Shown here in pieces: positions 45,701 through 52,409 of a stretch of DNA of 64,000 bases. Within the stretch, counting starts at the first letter, position 1. Each line of letters opens with the position of its first letter. The notes below the pieces were generated by a model, which did not search any database, was not told the DNA's origin, and was given only the letters and a program-made list of their open reading frames with translations. The position numbers and the translations under genes were made by a program. This DNA comes from a virus: IMG/VR virus record IMGVR_UViG_3300032284_001133, positions 20,061-84,060 of that record. The stretch is one strand, 5' to 3'.

Positions 45701-45954
45701 TGTTTGAGTATGTAGGTGCTGGTACGCAATACGGCGCACTACCTCAAGTAGGTACAGCCGATCCGGTACAAAGCAAGGAGGTTGTACAACTAAACAACGG
45801 TAAAGTATTCTTTACATCAACTGACCAAAACGGAGATTTCCGCATAGGACCAAGTTTGGTTATTAGTCAGGCAACTGGTGTGTTAAGCGGTCGAACTTTC
45901 CAAAAGAGTTTGTATGCAGAAATGACACCGTTTGTATTAGTAATAGGAGCTTAA
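36745..45954 (+). CDS. Giant fibre protein with fourteen Cys-x-Arg-Asp repeats (3069 residues)
   Basis: One uninterrupted frame of 9.2 kb. Residues ~1-110 are a fibre-type N-terminus (P-P-N-K-L-T-D-D-R-F-K-Y-L). A beta-helix domain (V-T-M-D-G-D-D-K-N-D-G-R-A) covers about 125-290. The first repeat unit (about 320-470) is followed by a second beta-helix-like insertion with R-R-L-D-P-H-G-A-G-G-G-A (550-830). Twelve regular units of about 162 residues, a last unit, and the same C-terminal domain as the 1705-residue protein complete it. Two unit types occur: one with G-G-T-S-Q-S-T-F-A-G-L-Q-Y-W, the other with G-G-N-R-Q-A-I-Q-S-G-V-Y-Y-Y. Repeats look helical, which is unusual for fibres. Likely a very long adhesin or whisker. 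Stop and next start are one base apart. Confidence 0.78.
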   Translation: MPKLLSNRKPVFPPNKLTDDRFKYLGLSQAQPALGEAPTQNEGYTIQTDGTGKATFSDTLGQLKFVSQNISTTLPGDMTFTNTNGNIVISPYVKAQINGNFEVEGDILVKGKNPLGTAPVVSNVLYVTMDGDDKNDGRAMDATRACRTISGAVRSPYYQEGTVIKVSSGHYYEENPIPLKGYTCVIGDDLRTVFIEPLNRDQDLFHVNSGVYVAQMQMRNLRRGSVERYAPGGAGTYTTGAYCVAFPPSLTDPIDLYYSPYIQNCTNQTGPWLMDGTMFVPNQTVQIPLAAGTATWSANTNTITVAVNLGTISVGMAVNDAANEGYRNAQLLLQENKVFLQTEVNAFINTEYSSLVYDTSLSFRDVGTLVDAVSGDARFGGNGRSIIAGLSYWNGNTSVLTTNESLACVAAINYLATLAQSIITNTTIASPYQNSVSQTIDNSLSGGSVVSTRITNLFSIITSIITGGPGSEPARVDDLYGLIYPTGLSPNQVNNASTVTNVVDNGGGSFTITLSSPTVSESDDATLYFGYTTVYPYLDADIPDYWSTSTNADRRLDPHGAGGGALVDGNAPSLKSPIQSFVFDAFTQVTQGGHGIHIINNGYAQLVSVFTLFCDQAVTTENGGIASITNSNANFGDLCLVSKGLGKLDFSGIVWNPPYPTNRPNGQFYPLGYWPQRQQMEVFIPNSVNRPHIGLVMEVVPPDTYLDYSSNRVPYVNSEGYPGYLVAASNTGTITTGSYTISGIDTTDIAVGHTLYIRDIYGLEGPYGSTTTYVTTGTQVVDVGFQTVTLDQPILTGGGDVTNPNYLNLYFCGNAYYTVLSSQIDETLSHTGSVATSVIPGEVTTTANAIAYARDLAVQIIANQTATLYQTDVAQIIDPTFNTGGPQGPTIIDRFNDIIGVITGGNPQLEYNINGQFKKTDQSVLDAAKLLEKNRNFIQAQTAAYADTLWPSRYSYNAEICARDTGLIVDAIAQDMLFSGTSQSTFAAIQYWNQGDSNIPNESYQTIQAVKYLKTLAEQVVTNTTGTRYQSTVTQVLTAYTATSVEQSIIGTDFDVITNIMSNGIAGVTDNIVPNSLTSSTNTATVAAFRNLQANKLFLQNEVIAYVNANKNFTYNSTSCGRDTGLLVDAVAFDLLYPTPTDSQSTFAAIQYYNQSGYITNIAGEITTTTNAVNYLKSLAQKVIVNDKTGTRYQTAIAQTTGTAATSAEQTAIANDFTVITNILTGGVANITDTIVPNGAASTSTSILNAYNLLEANKAYLQAETIAYIDATRTGTFVYNEKKCKRDTGIIIDDISRDLYFGGTSQSTFAGLQYWNQNGYTGAIASEITTTTNSINYLSQLAQQIVTNDTSGTRYSGGTQITNPIAAGSSAEAAILAADFSVITDILTNGTAGVTDKIVANGIVASSTQTVINSYNLLAANRAYLQAEVVAWVEAQYPTFAFDSSKCFRDVGYMVDSVSFDLLYGGNRQAIQSGVYYYSFNASSSAIPGEQTQTIAAYNFMSNLIGQIVTNTTATTYQSKVSQVRSLPAATSSEATTLQAKLTNIVNIITNGPSVAPTKTAITKTPSGNANVAKAVAIIEANKAFIQAEVTAWINQTYNIFSYDEDKCSRDVGYMIDSVAFDLVHGGNRQAIQSGVAYYNYTGVNSVGTELPQINAAYARLKSVINTIVTGGTVVRSTSNTSTQVTGLPSATITEANALGAKVDYILSVINGGTGVANTLTPISLTASSDVNVQRAFTILEANRTFITKEIVAYVNDNFANFTYLPSTCARDVGYIVDSVSFDLVYGGNRQATQSGVYYFGHNGSSTVIPGEQTQTVAAYNFIKSLISNIVVGTQIAEPQQDRILQIVSTSTGTSSEITLADSLVDNITNIITNGPSVAPSPTSITLAPSTDTNVVNATKLLEANRDFITAEVIAYIGNTFHTQFNYNEAICARDTGLIIDALAQDLVFGGTSQSTFAGIQYYTQGSTFIPGEITTTTNAINYAKQIAQKIVLNDTTGYRYQSTVTQITTITQATINEVNAISNDFGIITTILNNGIAGVTDTIVPNSLTASTDANIVNAYNNLQANKSYIQNEVVAYVNATSNFQYNNATCFRDVGLIVDSLAFDLLYPTTNNSQSTFAAIQYWNQNGYTGSIGSEITTTTNSIVYLSQLAQKIVVGDKSGTRYQSIISQTTGTNIGLPQDAAAVGNDFGIVLDILSTGPASVTEAIISNGRASNTTSTNNAYNLLLNNLAYMQAEVLAYITTTAPTFAYNTSTCMRDVGYIVDSVAFDLLHGGNRQAIQAGTYYYGYSSTSTAVPNELPQVTAAYNYMKSVIASIVTGQTITPSVGNTVPQVTYMLPAGTTEVSTLNSLIDKIVNVINNGPDTVTAKTPISLVGSTSQTADNAFNLLIANREFIQSEVTSWINNKFCGFNYDEAKCFRDVGYMIDSVSFDLLHGGNKQAVQSGVYYYGHSTSTTVPPTEIPQVTAAYEFISSISSKIVTNTLVAPYQNKVTQVINTGTSASAADIADIKSNLSLITNIISNGPSVAPSPTSIPLTASVTTSTLAAGALLEANRAFIVAETISYINQTYDTGFAYNVANCNRDTGLIVDSLAFDLLFGGESQSAFAGLQYWNQDTYTGNIGTEVTTTTNAIRYLREIAQKVILNETITNSVGNTATQVINLPVGSVAAATSVYNNIDLIANILLNGSAGITDQIIPNGIASTDTGITNAYAILEANKAFLQTEVVARINADNPDFNYNQATCYRDVGYIVDSISFDLLYGGNRQSIQSGVYYYNFNGTETIVKDEMPQVTAAYKYIRDMIPYIITGTLIPQSYQSKVYQNSKNIVSQITDIAVGTGSEVTEIQGSLDLITNIISEGPSVAPSKVPIGLTPNTSANVVNAFNILLANRAFIQAEVLAFVDYSYTYNPPYNKNKCYRDMGSIVDAIIYDLTYGGNYRSINVGNGYYYRQGQYHVITLEQNVLDPTLFIDGATVNFYQQSYISASGYLFEYVGAGTQYGALPQVGTADPVQSKEVVQLNNGKVFFTSTDQNGDFRIGPSLVISQATGVLSGRTFQKSLYAEMTPFVLVIGA
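37700..45560 (+). repeat. Fourteen-copy Cys-x-Arg-Asp protein repeat, period about 486 bp
   Basis: From copy 2 the Cys codons lie at 39625, 40102, 40594, 41082, 41566, 42050, 42538, 43018, 43510, 43998, 44488, 44972 and 45484, so spacing is 477-512 bases with no exception. The first copy (about 37830) lacks the Cys and is separated by the beta-helix insertion. Type order from copy 2 is A, A variant, A, B, B, B, A, A variant, B, B, A, B, end unit. Confidence 0.85.
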
Positions 45955-45955
45955 T

Positions 45956-47674
45956 GTGAGCTTTGGTTTAATTAGTGGCGCACAGAAGAACCCGAGCTCG
46001 ACTAGCGGATATATTACCTTAAGTAATACGCAGGCCGCGTTAGGTAACACCCCTACAACCAGTACGGGTTATACAATTATTACTGTTAATTCTCAAACGT
46101 CTTATGCAAATTCGTTAGGTAGAATTAATTTTACTTTTACTAATACTGCTTCGTTTATAGAAAGTAATATTACTAATGGCAATGTTGTTTACAATCCAAA
46201 CGGAACCGGGTCACTAACTTTAAATGGTCCAGTATATATTCCAAATTTGCAAACATCTAGCGGTTTTAAAGGACCTGTTAAGGTTGCAACTACAAGCGAT
46301 GTTACTTTAATAGGTGGTGCACCTAATGCAGTTGACGGAGTTTCTCTACTAGTAAACGATCGAATATTAGTATTAGATCAAATTACTCCTTCGCAAAATG
46401 GTATATATGTAGTTTCTTATTTAGGCGTAGGATCTAATGGTACATGGGTAAGAAGTACTGATGCACAAACTTCAGATAAACTTGCAAGTGCGATTGTTAA
46501 CGTAGAGTATGGTTCTACTCACGGTGGCAAATACTATTATACAACATTTACTCCTTCAAATGTGATAGATGTAGATCCAGATTATTGGTATGAAATAATC
46601 ACAGACACGTTACCTCAATCTTTAAAAAATAAATCAATCGATGCTAGCCCAATTGGATTAAACTCAGCATCAGTTGCAACTTTTGTAAACACATTAATTA
46701 CAGGAGGTGCGCAGTCTTACGATATTAACAGCGGAGATTTACAAGTATACGGAGGCACCGGTATTAGAGAAAATCTAAATGTCGGCGGTCAAACAAACAT
46801 TTTAAATATTACTAGTGCAACTAGTTCTTTTACTGGTGCGTTAATTGTTGCCGGTGGAGTTGGCGTAGCAGGAGATATATACGCAAATCATTTTTATTCA
46901 AATGGCGTTCCTTTAAACAATTTATATTGGAACGGCGGAAATATTACTTCTGCGTTGAATATTCAAAATCCTTCTGAATCTACAAATACCTATTCTGGTG
47001 CATTAATTGTTTTAGGCGGTGCTGGTATAGGACAAAGTTTATATGTAGGTAAGAAAATTGTTGTAGAAAGTCGTGTAGTTACCGATAGTGTTAGCATTAC
47101 TATGCGAAATACTGCAACCAATGGACAAAGTTACACATGGAATGTTGGTGGAAATAATGCCGCAGGTCAAGGCGGCACTTCTCTAAATGAAGGTAGTTTA
47201 ACTTTATATAGCGACACAGCTAAAACTTATCGTTTAGCTGTATCAAAAACAACAGGAAATCTTCTAGTAGGACAACAATATGACAACGGTGTAGACAAAT
47301 TACAGGTTGCAGGTAGTATACAGTATGGATCTGCCAATTTGTTTACACAAGTAACCAGTATAAATAACACAAGTACTACAGTAATTGACAGTTTTTCAGC
47401 CGCAAGCTACAGAACTGCTAAGAGTTTAGTGCAAATTGCCAGTGGAATTGGTCCTACAGCATCATTCAACGTAATAGAAGTTGTTGTATTGTTAGATAAT
47501 ATTGGTAATGTTTACTTGTCAGAATACGGTATTATTACTACAGGAGCAGGAGAAATGGGCAAATTTGACGCTGATTATAACGTAGGTGGAAATGGTCTAG
47601 TAAGATTGTTGTTTACTCCAGCAAGCGCATCAAACAAAACTATTACCGTAGCAAGACAAAGTATCAGCAGGTAA
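45956..47674 (+). CDS. Fibre protein with Gly-rich repeats (572 residues, GTG start)
   Basis: Starts at a GTG one base after the preceding stop, with AGGAG six bases before it, so translation is coupled to the giant gene. Residues ~100-220 contain V-K-V-A-T-T-S-D-V-T-L, then V-N-D-R-I-L-V-L-D-Q and S-Q-N-G-I-Y-V-V, a domain common at the base of phage fibres. Two copies of the F/Y-x-G-A-L-I-V-x-G-G-x-G repeat follow (about 290-370). The C-terminal ~95 residues, with Y-R-T-A-K-S-L-V-Q-I and Y-L-S-E-Y-G-I-I-T-T, are shared with the 1084-residue protein and form a likely trimerisation or attachment head. Confidence 0.72.
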   Translation: MSFGLISGAQKNPSSTSGYITLSNTQAALGNTPTTSTGYTIITVNSQTSYANSLGRINFTFTNTASFIESNITNGNVVYNPNGTGSLTLNGPVYIPNLQTSSGFKGPVKVATTSDVTLIGGAPNAVDGVSLLVNDRILVLDQITPSQNGIYVVSYLGVGSNGTWVRSTDAQTSDKLASAIVNVEYGSTHGGKYYYTTFTPSNVIDVDPDYWYEIITDTLPQSLKNKSIDASPIGLNSASVATFVNTLITGGAQSYDINSGDLQVYGGTGIRENLNVGGQTNILNITSATSSFTGALIVAGGVGVAGDIYANHFYSNGVPLNNLYWNGGNITSALNIQNPSESTNTYSGALIVLGGAGIGQSLYVGKKIVVESRVVTDSVSITMRNTATNGQSYTWNVGGNNAAGQGGTSLNEGSLTLYSDTAKTYRLAVSKTTGNLLVGQQYDNGVDKLQVAGSIQYGSANLFTQVTSINNTSTTVIDSFSAASYRTAKSLVQIASGIGPTASFNVIEVVVLLDNIGNVYLSEYGIITTGAGEMGKFDADYNVGGNGLVRLLFTPASASNKTITVARQSISR

Positions 47675-47689
47675 TATCAAGGAATAATA

Positions 47690-50600
47690 ATGGCATTCAA
47701 TAAAGATTTTATTGTCAAGCAAGGCATAGTAATTGAAGGTACAGCAACTACCTATTCAACAAATTCGGGTTCATTAATAGTTGGTGGCGGAGCCGGAGTC
47801 GGCCAAAATTTATATGTCAACAATGCTTTTGTAAGATCTGGCAATACAATCGTAGGAGGTCCTAACGGAGATTTTCAACTAGGTGGAGGCATTTCTTCAC
47901 TAGGTGCATATTATTTAGATCCTGTAACAAACGGTACCACTGACTTTTCTATAATTAATTATTTAGGTACTGCTACATTAGATGTAGTTAATACTAGTAT
48001 TATCAATAATGCTGTTGCATTATATATTGACGGATCTGTCAATACAGGAAGTAATAATATATCGATTGTTAATACATGGTCAGTATACATAAACAGCGGT
48101 AATATGTACTTAGGAGGTACCAGTGTAAACACACAAACTCCTGGAGGTAACGCATTAATCGTACAAGGCGGTATTAGTGGTAAAGGTTTATACATAACCG
48201 GCGGTGGTACATTATTTGGAAATTTTAATTTAAATGGTAGCCCGGTTTTAACAAAAGCAACTCAAAACGCAGGTAATCAAACATTCTCTGGTGATGTTGA
48301 ATTTACAACAAGTACACAATCTACTTCTCCTATCACAGGCGGCGTTAAAATAGATGGCGGTTTAGGTGTTCAAGGAAATATTTTTCTTGGAGGAACACTA
48401 GGTGCTACTACAGGTACATTTTCTTCATTACTAAATTCAACTAGTACAACTACTGGCGCATTAATATTAGCCGGTGGTATTGGTATTGGACAAGATTTAT
48501 ACGCCAGTAATGGATATTTTGTTTCTGGCAACGCTACAACTGGATCGGTTGCAGGTAATAGTTTAGAAGTTACCAATGGTGGCGGCTTAGGAGTTAGCGG
48601 AAGTGCTTTAATTCAAGGCCAGGTAGTTATTACAAATTCTACACCTTCTGCATTAAATGTTGCAGGTGGCGCATCTATCGGTAATACATTAAATGTATCT
48701 GACATCAATATTACAGATTCATCTTCTGCTACTTCGGCAATTAATGCTCCATTAACTGTAGCAGGTGGTGTTGGTATTAGTGGTAATGTTATTATTGCTA
48801 GTACAGAAGCAAGCACAGGAACAACAGCAAGTAACGCTTTGTATGTTGCAGGTGGAGTTGGCATCGGTGAGTCGTTAGTAGTTGGCGGAGATACTGTACT
48901 TTTAGGTAGTTTGACATTATTAAATGTTGGAACACAGTTAACAGTTAATAGTACACAGACAAGCATTGTTGATCCGGTAATTGATCTTGGTACAAATGTA
49001 AACAATACTCCATTAACAACATTTGATGTTTTTGATAAAGGTATCATAATACATTATAATGATGGACCAACTTCTTCTACAGATAATCATGCATTTATGG
49101 GATATGAACATACTCAAGGTAGGTTCATGTTCAAGAAAAATATATACCCAGGTGGTATTGAACAATTTCCAGTAACAGATTTAATAGATACAGGAACATA
49201 CGCTACTTTAGATGCAGGAACGATAAACCTTTCTGATACAACAAGTGCAGGAACAGGTACAGGTGCAATTACTGTAGCTGGTGGTGTTAGCATAAGTGAA
49301 AATATTTACGTTAGCGGAAACACCAGTACATTTGTTGGAACTAACTTTAATTTAAAAGGCATCGACGGCAATACGTTACAGTTACCAAACGGTGGAATTG
49401 GTGCCCAATACCTGTTTATTGCTACTTCTGCAACAATCAACGGCGCAAATATTCTTACTACTGCTACAGCTAACGGTAATATCGGCGGAGTATTTACGGC
49501 ATCGTTTACGTTTATTAATGGTGCAGAATCAAATAGCACAGATACAGGTGCGGTAGTTATTAAACATGGTTTAGGTGTTGGCGGAAATGTTAATGTTGGC
49601 GGTAATTTTGTTACCACTGGAACTGCTTACATATGGTCTACTCTAAATTCTACATCAACATTTACTGGCGCTCTAGTAGTACAAGGCGGTGTGGGTATTG
49701 GCCAAGATGTAAACATAGGTGGAAATTTAGAAACAACAGGAACAGTTTACATATGGTCTAATTTAAATTCGATGAGTACCACAACTGGCTCTTTAGTAGT
49801 AGGTGGTGGTGTTGGCCTTGGCGGAGATGTTTATATTGGCGGCACATTATTTTATTCTAATACCTTAGATATTATAAGCACACAAAATTCGACAAGTACA
49901 ACAACTGGAGCTTTAGTTGTCAGCGGCGGTGTTGGTATTGGTGAAAATTTAAACGTTGGCGGAATTATTAATGCCACAACCGCAAATTTATTCACAATAA
50001 ATCTTACAGGTGGTGTAGATTCTATATCAACTACAACAGGTGATTTGACTGTAACCGGTGGAGTAGGTATTGGTCAAGATGTAAACATAGGTGGTTATGT
50101 AACAGTAGGTTCTACAGCAACATCATATGCTACTACAGCTGGAGCATTGACTGTACAAGGTGGAGTTGGCGTTGGTGGCAATTTATATGTTGCAGGTAGT
50201 ATTGTACGAACTGGAAACATAATGAATCCGGCTTGGGGTACTTCAGGCCAAGGGTTACAATTAACCTCAGCAGTTTATACAGATCTAACATCAATTGGCG
50301 GAAACGCAGGACAAATTGCTGTACATTCAATTGGCCAACCAACAATTATAGGTTCAAATGCTCCTACATGGAGCGATGCGGCTACTCTATATATCGATAA
50401 TGCTCCATTAATCAGCGGTTTGGCTACTGCAACAGGTGTTTGGTCATTATTTGTTAATAACGGACAGGTAAAATTAGCTTCATCTTCTATTAATAACGGA
50501 ACAACAAATACAGGTGCCTTGCAAGTTATAGGAGGCGTTGGTGTTGGTGGTAATATTACATCCGGCGGAACAGTAAAAGGACATCAACTACAGGTTGATA

Positions 50601-50944
50601 ATAATGTTATTACTTCTCCTGCATTATCAGGAATTACTACAAATAGTCCTCAGGCACTTGATATTTTTGTTGGAAATACATTTAGGACTGCAAAATATCT
50701 TGTACAAATTAACGATCAAGGTACTCCTAATTTATTCCATGTTGCTGAAGTTGTAGTTGCCTATGACGGTAGCGGATCTTCAAGCGGTGTTTACATAAGC
50801 CAATATGGTCTTGTAACAAATACTGGTGAATTAGGTACATTTGATGTAGCGTATAGCGGCGGATTTATCACGCTAACCTTTACACCAAACTATACTCCTA
50901 CAAATATGGATATTCAAGCCATTAGAATGGCCATTACCTCCTAA
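47690..50944 (+). CDS. Fibre protein with many Gly-rich repeats (1084 residues)
   Basis: AAGGAATA precedes the ATG by few bases. Most of the protein is a repeat of about 25-60 residues whose core reads T-T-G-A-L-V-V-x-G-G-V-G-I-G-x-N-L-x-V-G-G, at least a dozen copies, probably a long beta-spiral or triple-stranded shaft. A knob-type domain (D-P-V-I-D-L-G-T-N-V, then G-I-I-I-H-Y-N-D-G and F-M-F-K-K) interrupts at about residues 420-500. The C-terminus (F-R-T-A-K-Y-L-V-Q-I, Y-I-S-Q-Y-G-L-V-T-N) is paralogous to that of the 572-residue protein. Fibre role is clear; family name is not. Confidence 0.72.
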   Translation: MAFNKDFIVKQGIVIEGTATTYSTNSGSLIVGGGAGVGQNLYVNNAFVRSGNTIVGGPNGDFQLGGGISSLGAYYLDPVTNGTTDFSIINYLGTATLDVVNTSIINNAVALYIDGSVNTGSNNISIVNTWSVYINSGNMYLGGTSVNTQTPGGNALIVQGGISGKGLYITGGGTLFGNFNLNGSPVLTKATQNAGNQTFSGDVEFTTSTQSTSPITGGVKIDGGLGVQGNIFLGGTLGATTGTFSSLLNSTSTTTGALILAGGIGIGQDLYASNGYFVSGNATTGSVAGNSLEVTNGGGLGVSGSALIQGQVVITNSTPSALNVAGGASIGNTLNVSDINITDSSSATSAINAPLTVAGGVGISGNVIIASTEASTGTTASNALYVAGGVGIGESLVVGGDTVLLGSLTLLNVGTQLTVNSTQTSIVDPVIDLGTNVNNTPLTTFDVFDKGIIIHYNDGPTSSTDNHAFMGYEHTQGRFMFKKNIYPGGIEQFPVTDLIDTGTYATLDAGTINLSDTTSAGTGTGAITVAGGVSISENIYVSGNTSTFVGTNFNLKGIDGNTLQLPNGGIGAQYLFIATSATINGANILTTATANGNIGGVFTASFTFINGAESNSTDTGAVVIKHGLGVGGNVNVGGNFVTTGTAYIWSTLNSTSTFTGALVVQGGVGIGQDVNIGGNLETTGTVYIWSNLNSMSTTTGSLVVGGGVGLGGDVYIGGTLFYSNTLDIISTQNSTSTTTGALVVSGGVGIGENLNVGGIINATTANLFTINLTGGVDSISTTTGDLTVTGGVGIGQDVNIGGYVTVGSTATSYATTAGALTVQGGVGVGGNLYVAGSIVRTGNIMNPAWGTSGQGLQLTSAVYTDLTSIGGNAGQIAVHSIGQPTIIGSNAPTWSDAATLYIDNAPLISGLATATGVWSLFVNNGQVKLASSSINNGTTNTGALQVIGGVGVGGNITSGGTVKGHQLQVDNNVITSPALSGITTNSPQALDIFVGNTFRTAKYLVQINDQGTPNLFHVAEVVVAYDGSGSSSGVYISQYGLVTNTGELGTFDVAYSGGFITLTFTPNYTPTNMDIQAIRMAITS

Positions 50945-50955
50945 TTAACCATAAT

Positions 50956-50985
50956 TTTGTATTTGAATAAATACTCAAATACAAA
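50956..50985 (+). promoter_or_regulatory. 11-bp inverted repeat with late-promoter motif in the loop
   Basis: TTTGTATTTGA (50956-50966) is perfectly complementary to TCAAATACAAA (50975-50985), and the eight-base loop is ATAAATAC, the late-promoter core. It lies 29 bases before the ATG at 51015. It may be promoter plus operator, or a terminator-like structure that also restarts transcription. There is no T run behind it. Confidence 0.6.
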
Positions 50986-51014
50986 GACAGCCGTCATGTG
51001 GAAAGGGAAACTGA

Positions 51015-52406
51015 ATGGCACAACTTGATTTCGTCGTTAAAAACGGCCTAGTAGTTCTTAACGGACAACGGGTCGAATCAACAAGCACTAATACAGGTGC
51101 GGCTATTGTTGCGGGCGGATTAGGTGTCAGCGGTAACATCAATCTTGGTAAAAATCTTACAGTTAACGGATTTAGTACCTTACAAAAAGATGTATATGTT
51201 GGCGGCAATCTAGCAGTTCAATTAAATCAAATCAATACTGGTACTATAACAGTACTGAATACAACCAATTCTACAGGTTCAGCGTTTGGAGCATTAGTAG
51301 TTGCAGGAGGTATTGGTATCGGAGGTGATACCTATGCAACAGGTGATGTAAACGTAGGTAATAATGCAAATATTACCGGCAACGCAAATATTACCGGCAA
51401 CGCAAATATTACCGGCAATTTAATTGCCAATATCATTACAGCAACTACAGCGGTAATTACATCTGAAACTGTTACATATTCTAATATTACTACTGCAAGC
51501 ATTTCAACTGCTACAATTAGTAATCTAATTGTATCTGTTAGTGAAACAAATAACGGATCATTAACAGTTGCAGGTCTTGTTAATTTTAATAATAATACTA
51601 ACTCAACATCAACAACAACCGGTGCATTAATTGTTAGCGGAGGAGTTAGTATTGTAAAAGATTTAAATGTTGGCGGAAATATTGTAGCTCAAGGAAATGT
51701 TGTTGCTAATGGTAACATTGTATTAGGTAAATCTACAAGTACAGATACGTTAACATTAGACGCAGAAGTTAACTCTGATATTATTCCTGCATCAACTGGA
51801 ACATTTAATATTGGTAGTAGCACTCTTCCTTGGAATAGAGTATGGGCAGAAAGTGCAAGATTAATAGGCGGTGTAGATGCAAGTAGTACTACAACCGGTG
51901 ACCTAGTAGTATCAGGCGGTGTAGGTATTGGTGGTACGTTGTGGGCTACTAATGCGTATGTTAATGGACAGTTAGTTGTTACAAACGCAAACTTGGTAAA
52001 CTATGGTGTTGCCGTAATCAATGCAGGCACAGATACTGCGGTAAGTAGTTCGAGCGGTATTGTAACATTATGGGATACCAGCACATTAAAATCAGTTACA
52101 AGTAGAGGTTCAGAAACAACGTCTACAATAAGTATTACAAACACAACATCGAGTACAAGCACAACTACTGGTGCATTAACAGTGGCAGGTGGCGTCGGCG
52201 TTCAGGGAGATATACATGCAAGCGGAAACATTTATAGTTTGCAAGGATCTCCATTAGCTAATATAAAAGTTATAATTTCTTTAACTCCTCCCACAACTGC
52301 AACAAACAATGTTGGAGATTTTTGGATTGATCCGAGTATTGGCGTAGAATATCAATGGGTACAAGATGGATCAAATTTTTATTGGATACAATTTACAGGT
52401 GTATAA
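51015..52406 (+). CDS. Fibre protein with Gly-rich repeats (463 residues)
   Basis: The start has GAAAGGGAAAC upstream. It contains several T-G-A-L-I/V-V-x-G-G-V-G repeats, three exact tandem N-A-N-I-T-G units (residues ~117-134), a segment I-G-S-S-T-L-P-W-N-R-V-W-A-E typical of phage fibre base domains (about 274-287), and a C-terminal domain P-T-T-A-T-N-N-V-G-D-F-W-I-D (about 425-440) of the type seen in fibre ends. It is four bases before the next gene. Probable partner or segment of a multi-protein fibre. Confidence 0.7.
   Translation: MAQLDFVVKNGLVVLNGQRVESTSTNTGAAIVAGGLGVSGNINLGKNLTVNGFSTLQKDVYVGGNLAVQLNQINTGTITVLNTTNSTGSAFGALVVAGGIGIGGDTYATGDVNVGNNANITGNANITGNANITGNLIANIITATTAVITSETVTYSNITTASISTATISNLIVSVSETNNGSLTVAGLVNFNNNTNSTSTTTGALIVSGGVSIVKDLNVGGNIVAQGNVVANGNIVLGKSTSTDTLTLDAEVNSDIIPASTGTFNIGSSTLPWNRVWAESARLIGGVDASSTTTGDLVVSGGVGIGGTLWATNAYVNGQLVVTNANLVNYGVAVINAGTDTAVSSSSGIVTLWDTSTLKSVTSRGSETTSTISITNTTSSTSTTTGALTVAGGVGVQGDIHASGNIYSLQGSPLANIKVIISLTPPTTATNNVGDFWIDPSIGVEYQWVQDGSNFYWIQFTGV
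51363..51416 (+). repeat. Three tandem 18-bp units
   Basis: The 18-base unit with ATATTACCGGC core occurs three times in a row, coding for N-A-N-I-T-G each time. The copies differ by at most one base, so slippage-type expansion is recent. Confidence 0.9.
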
Positions 52407-52409
52407 GAT

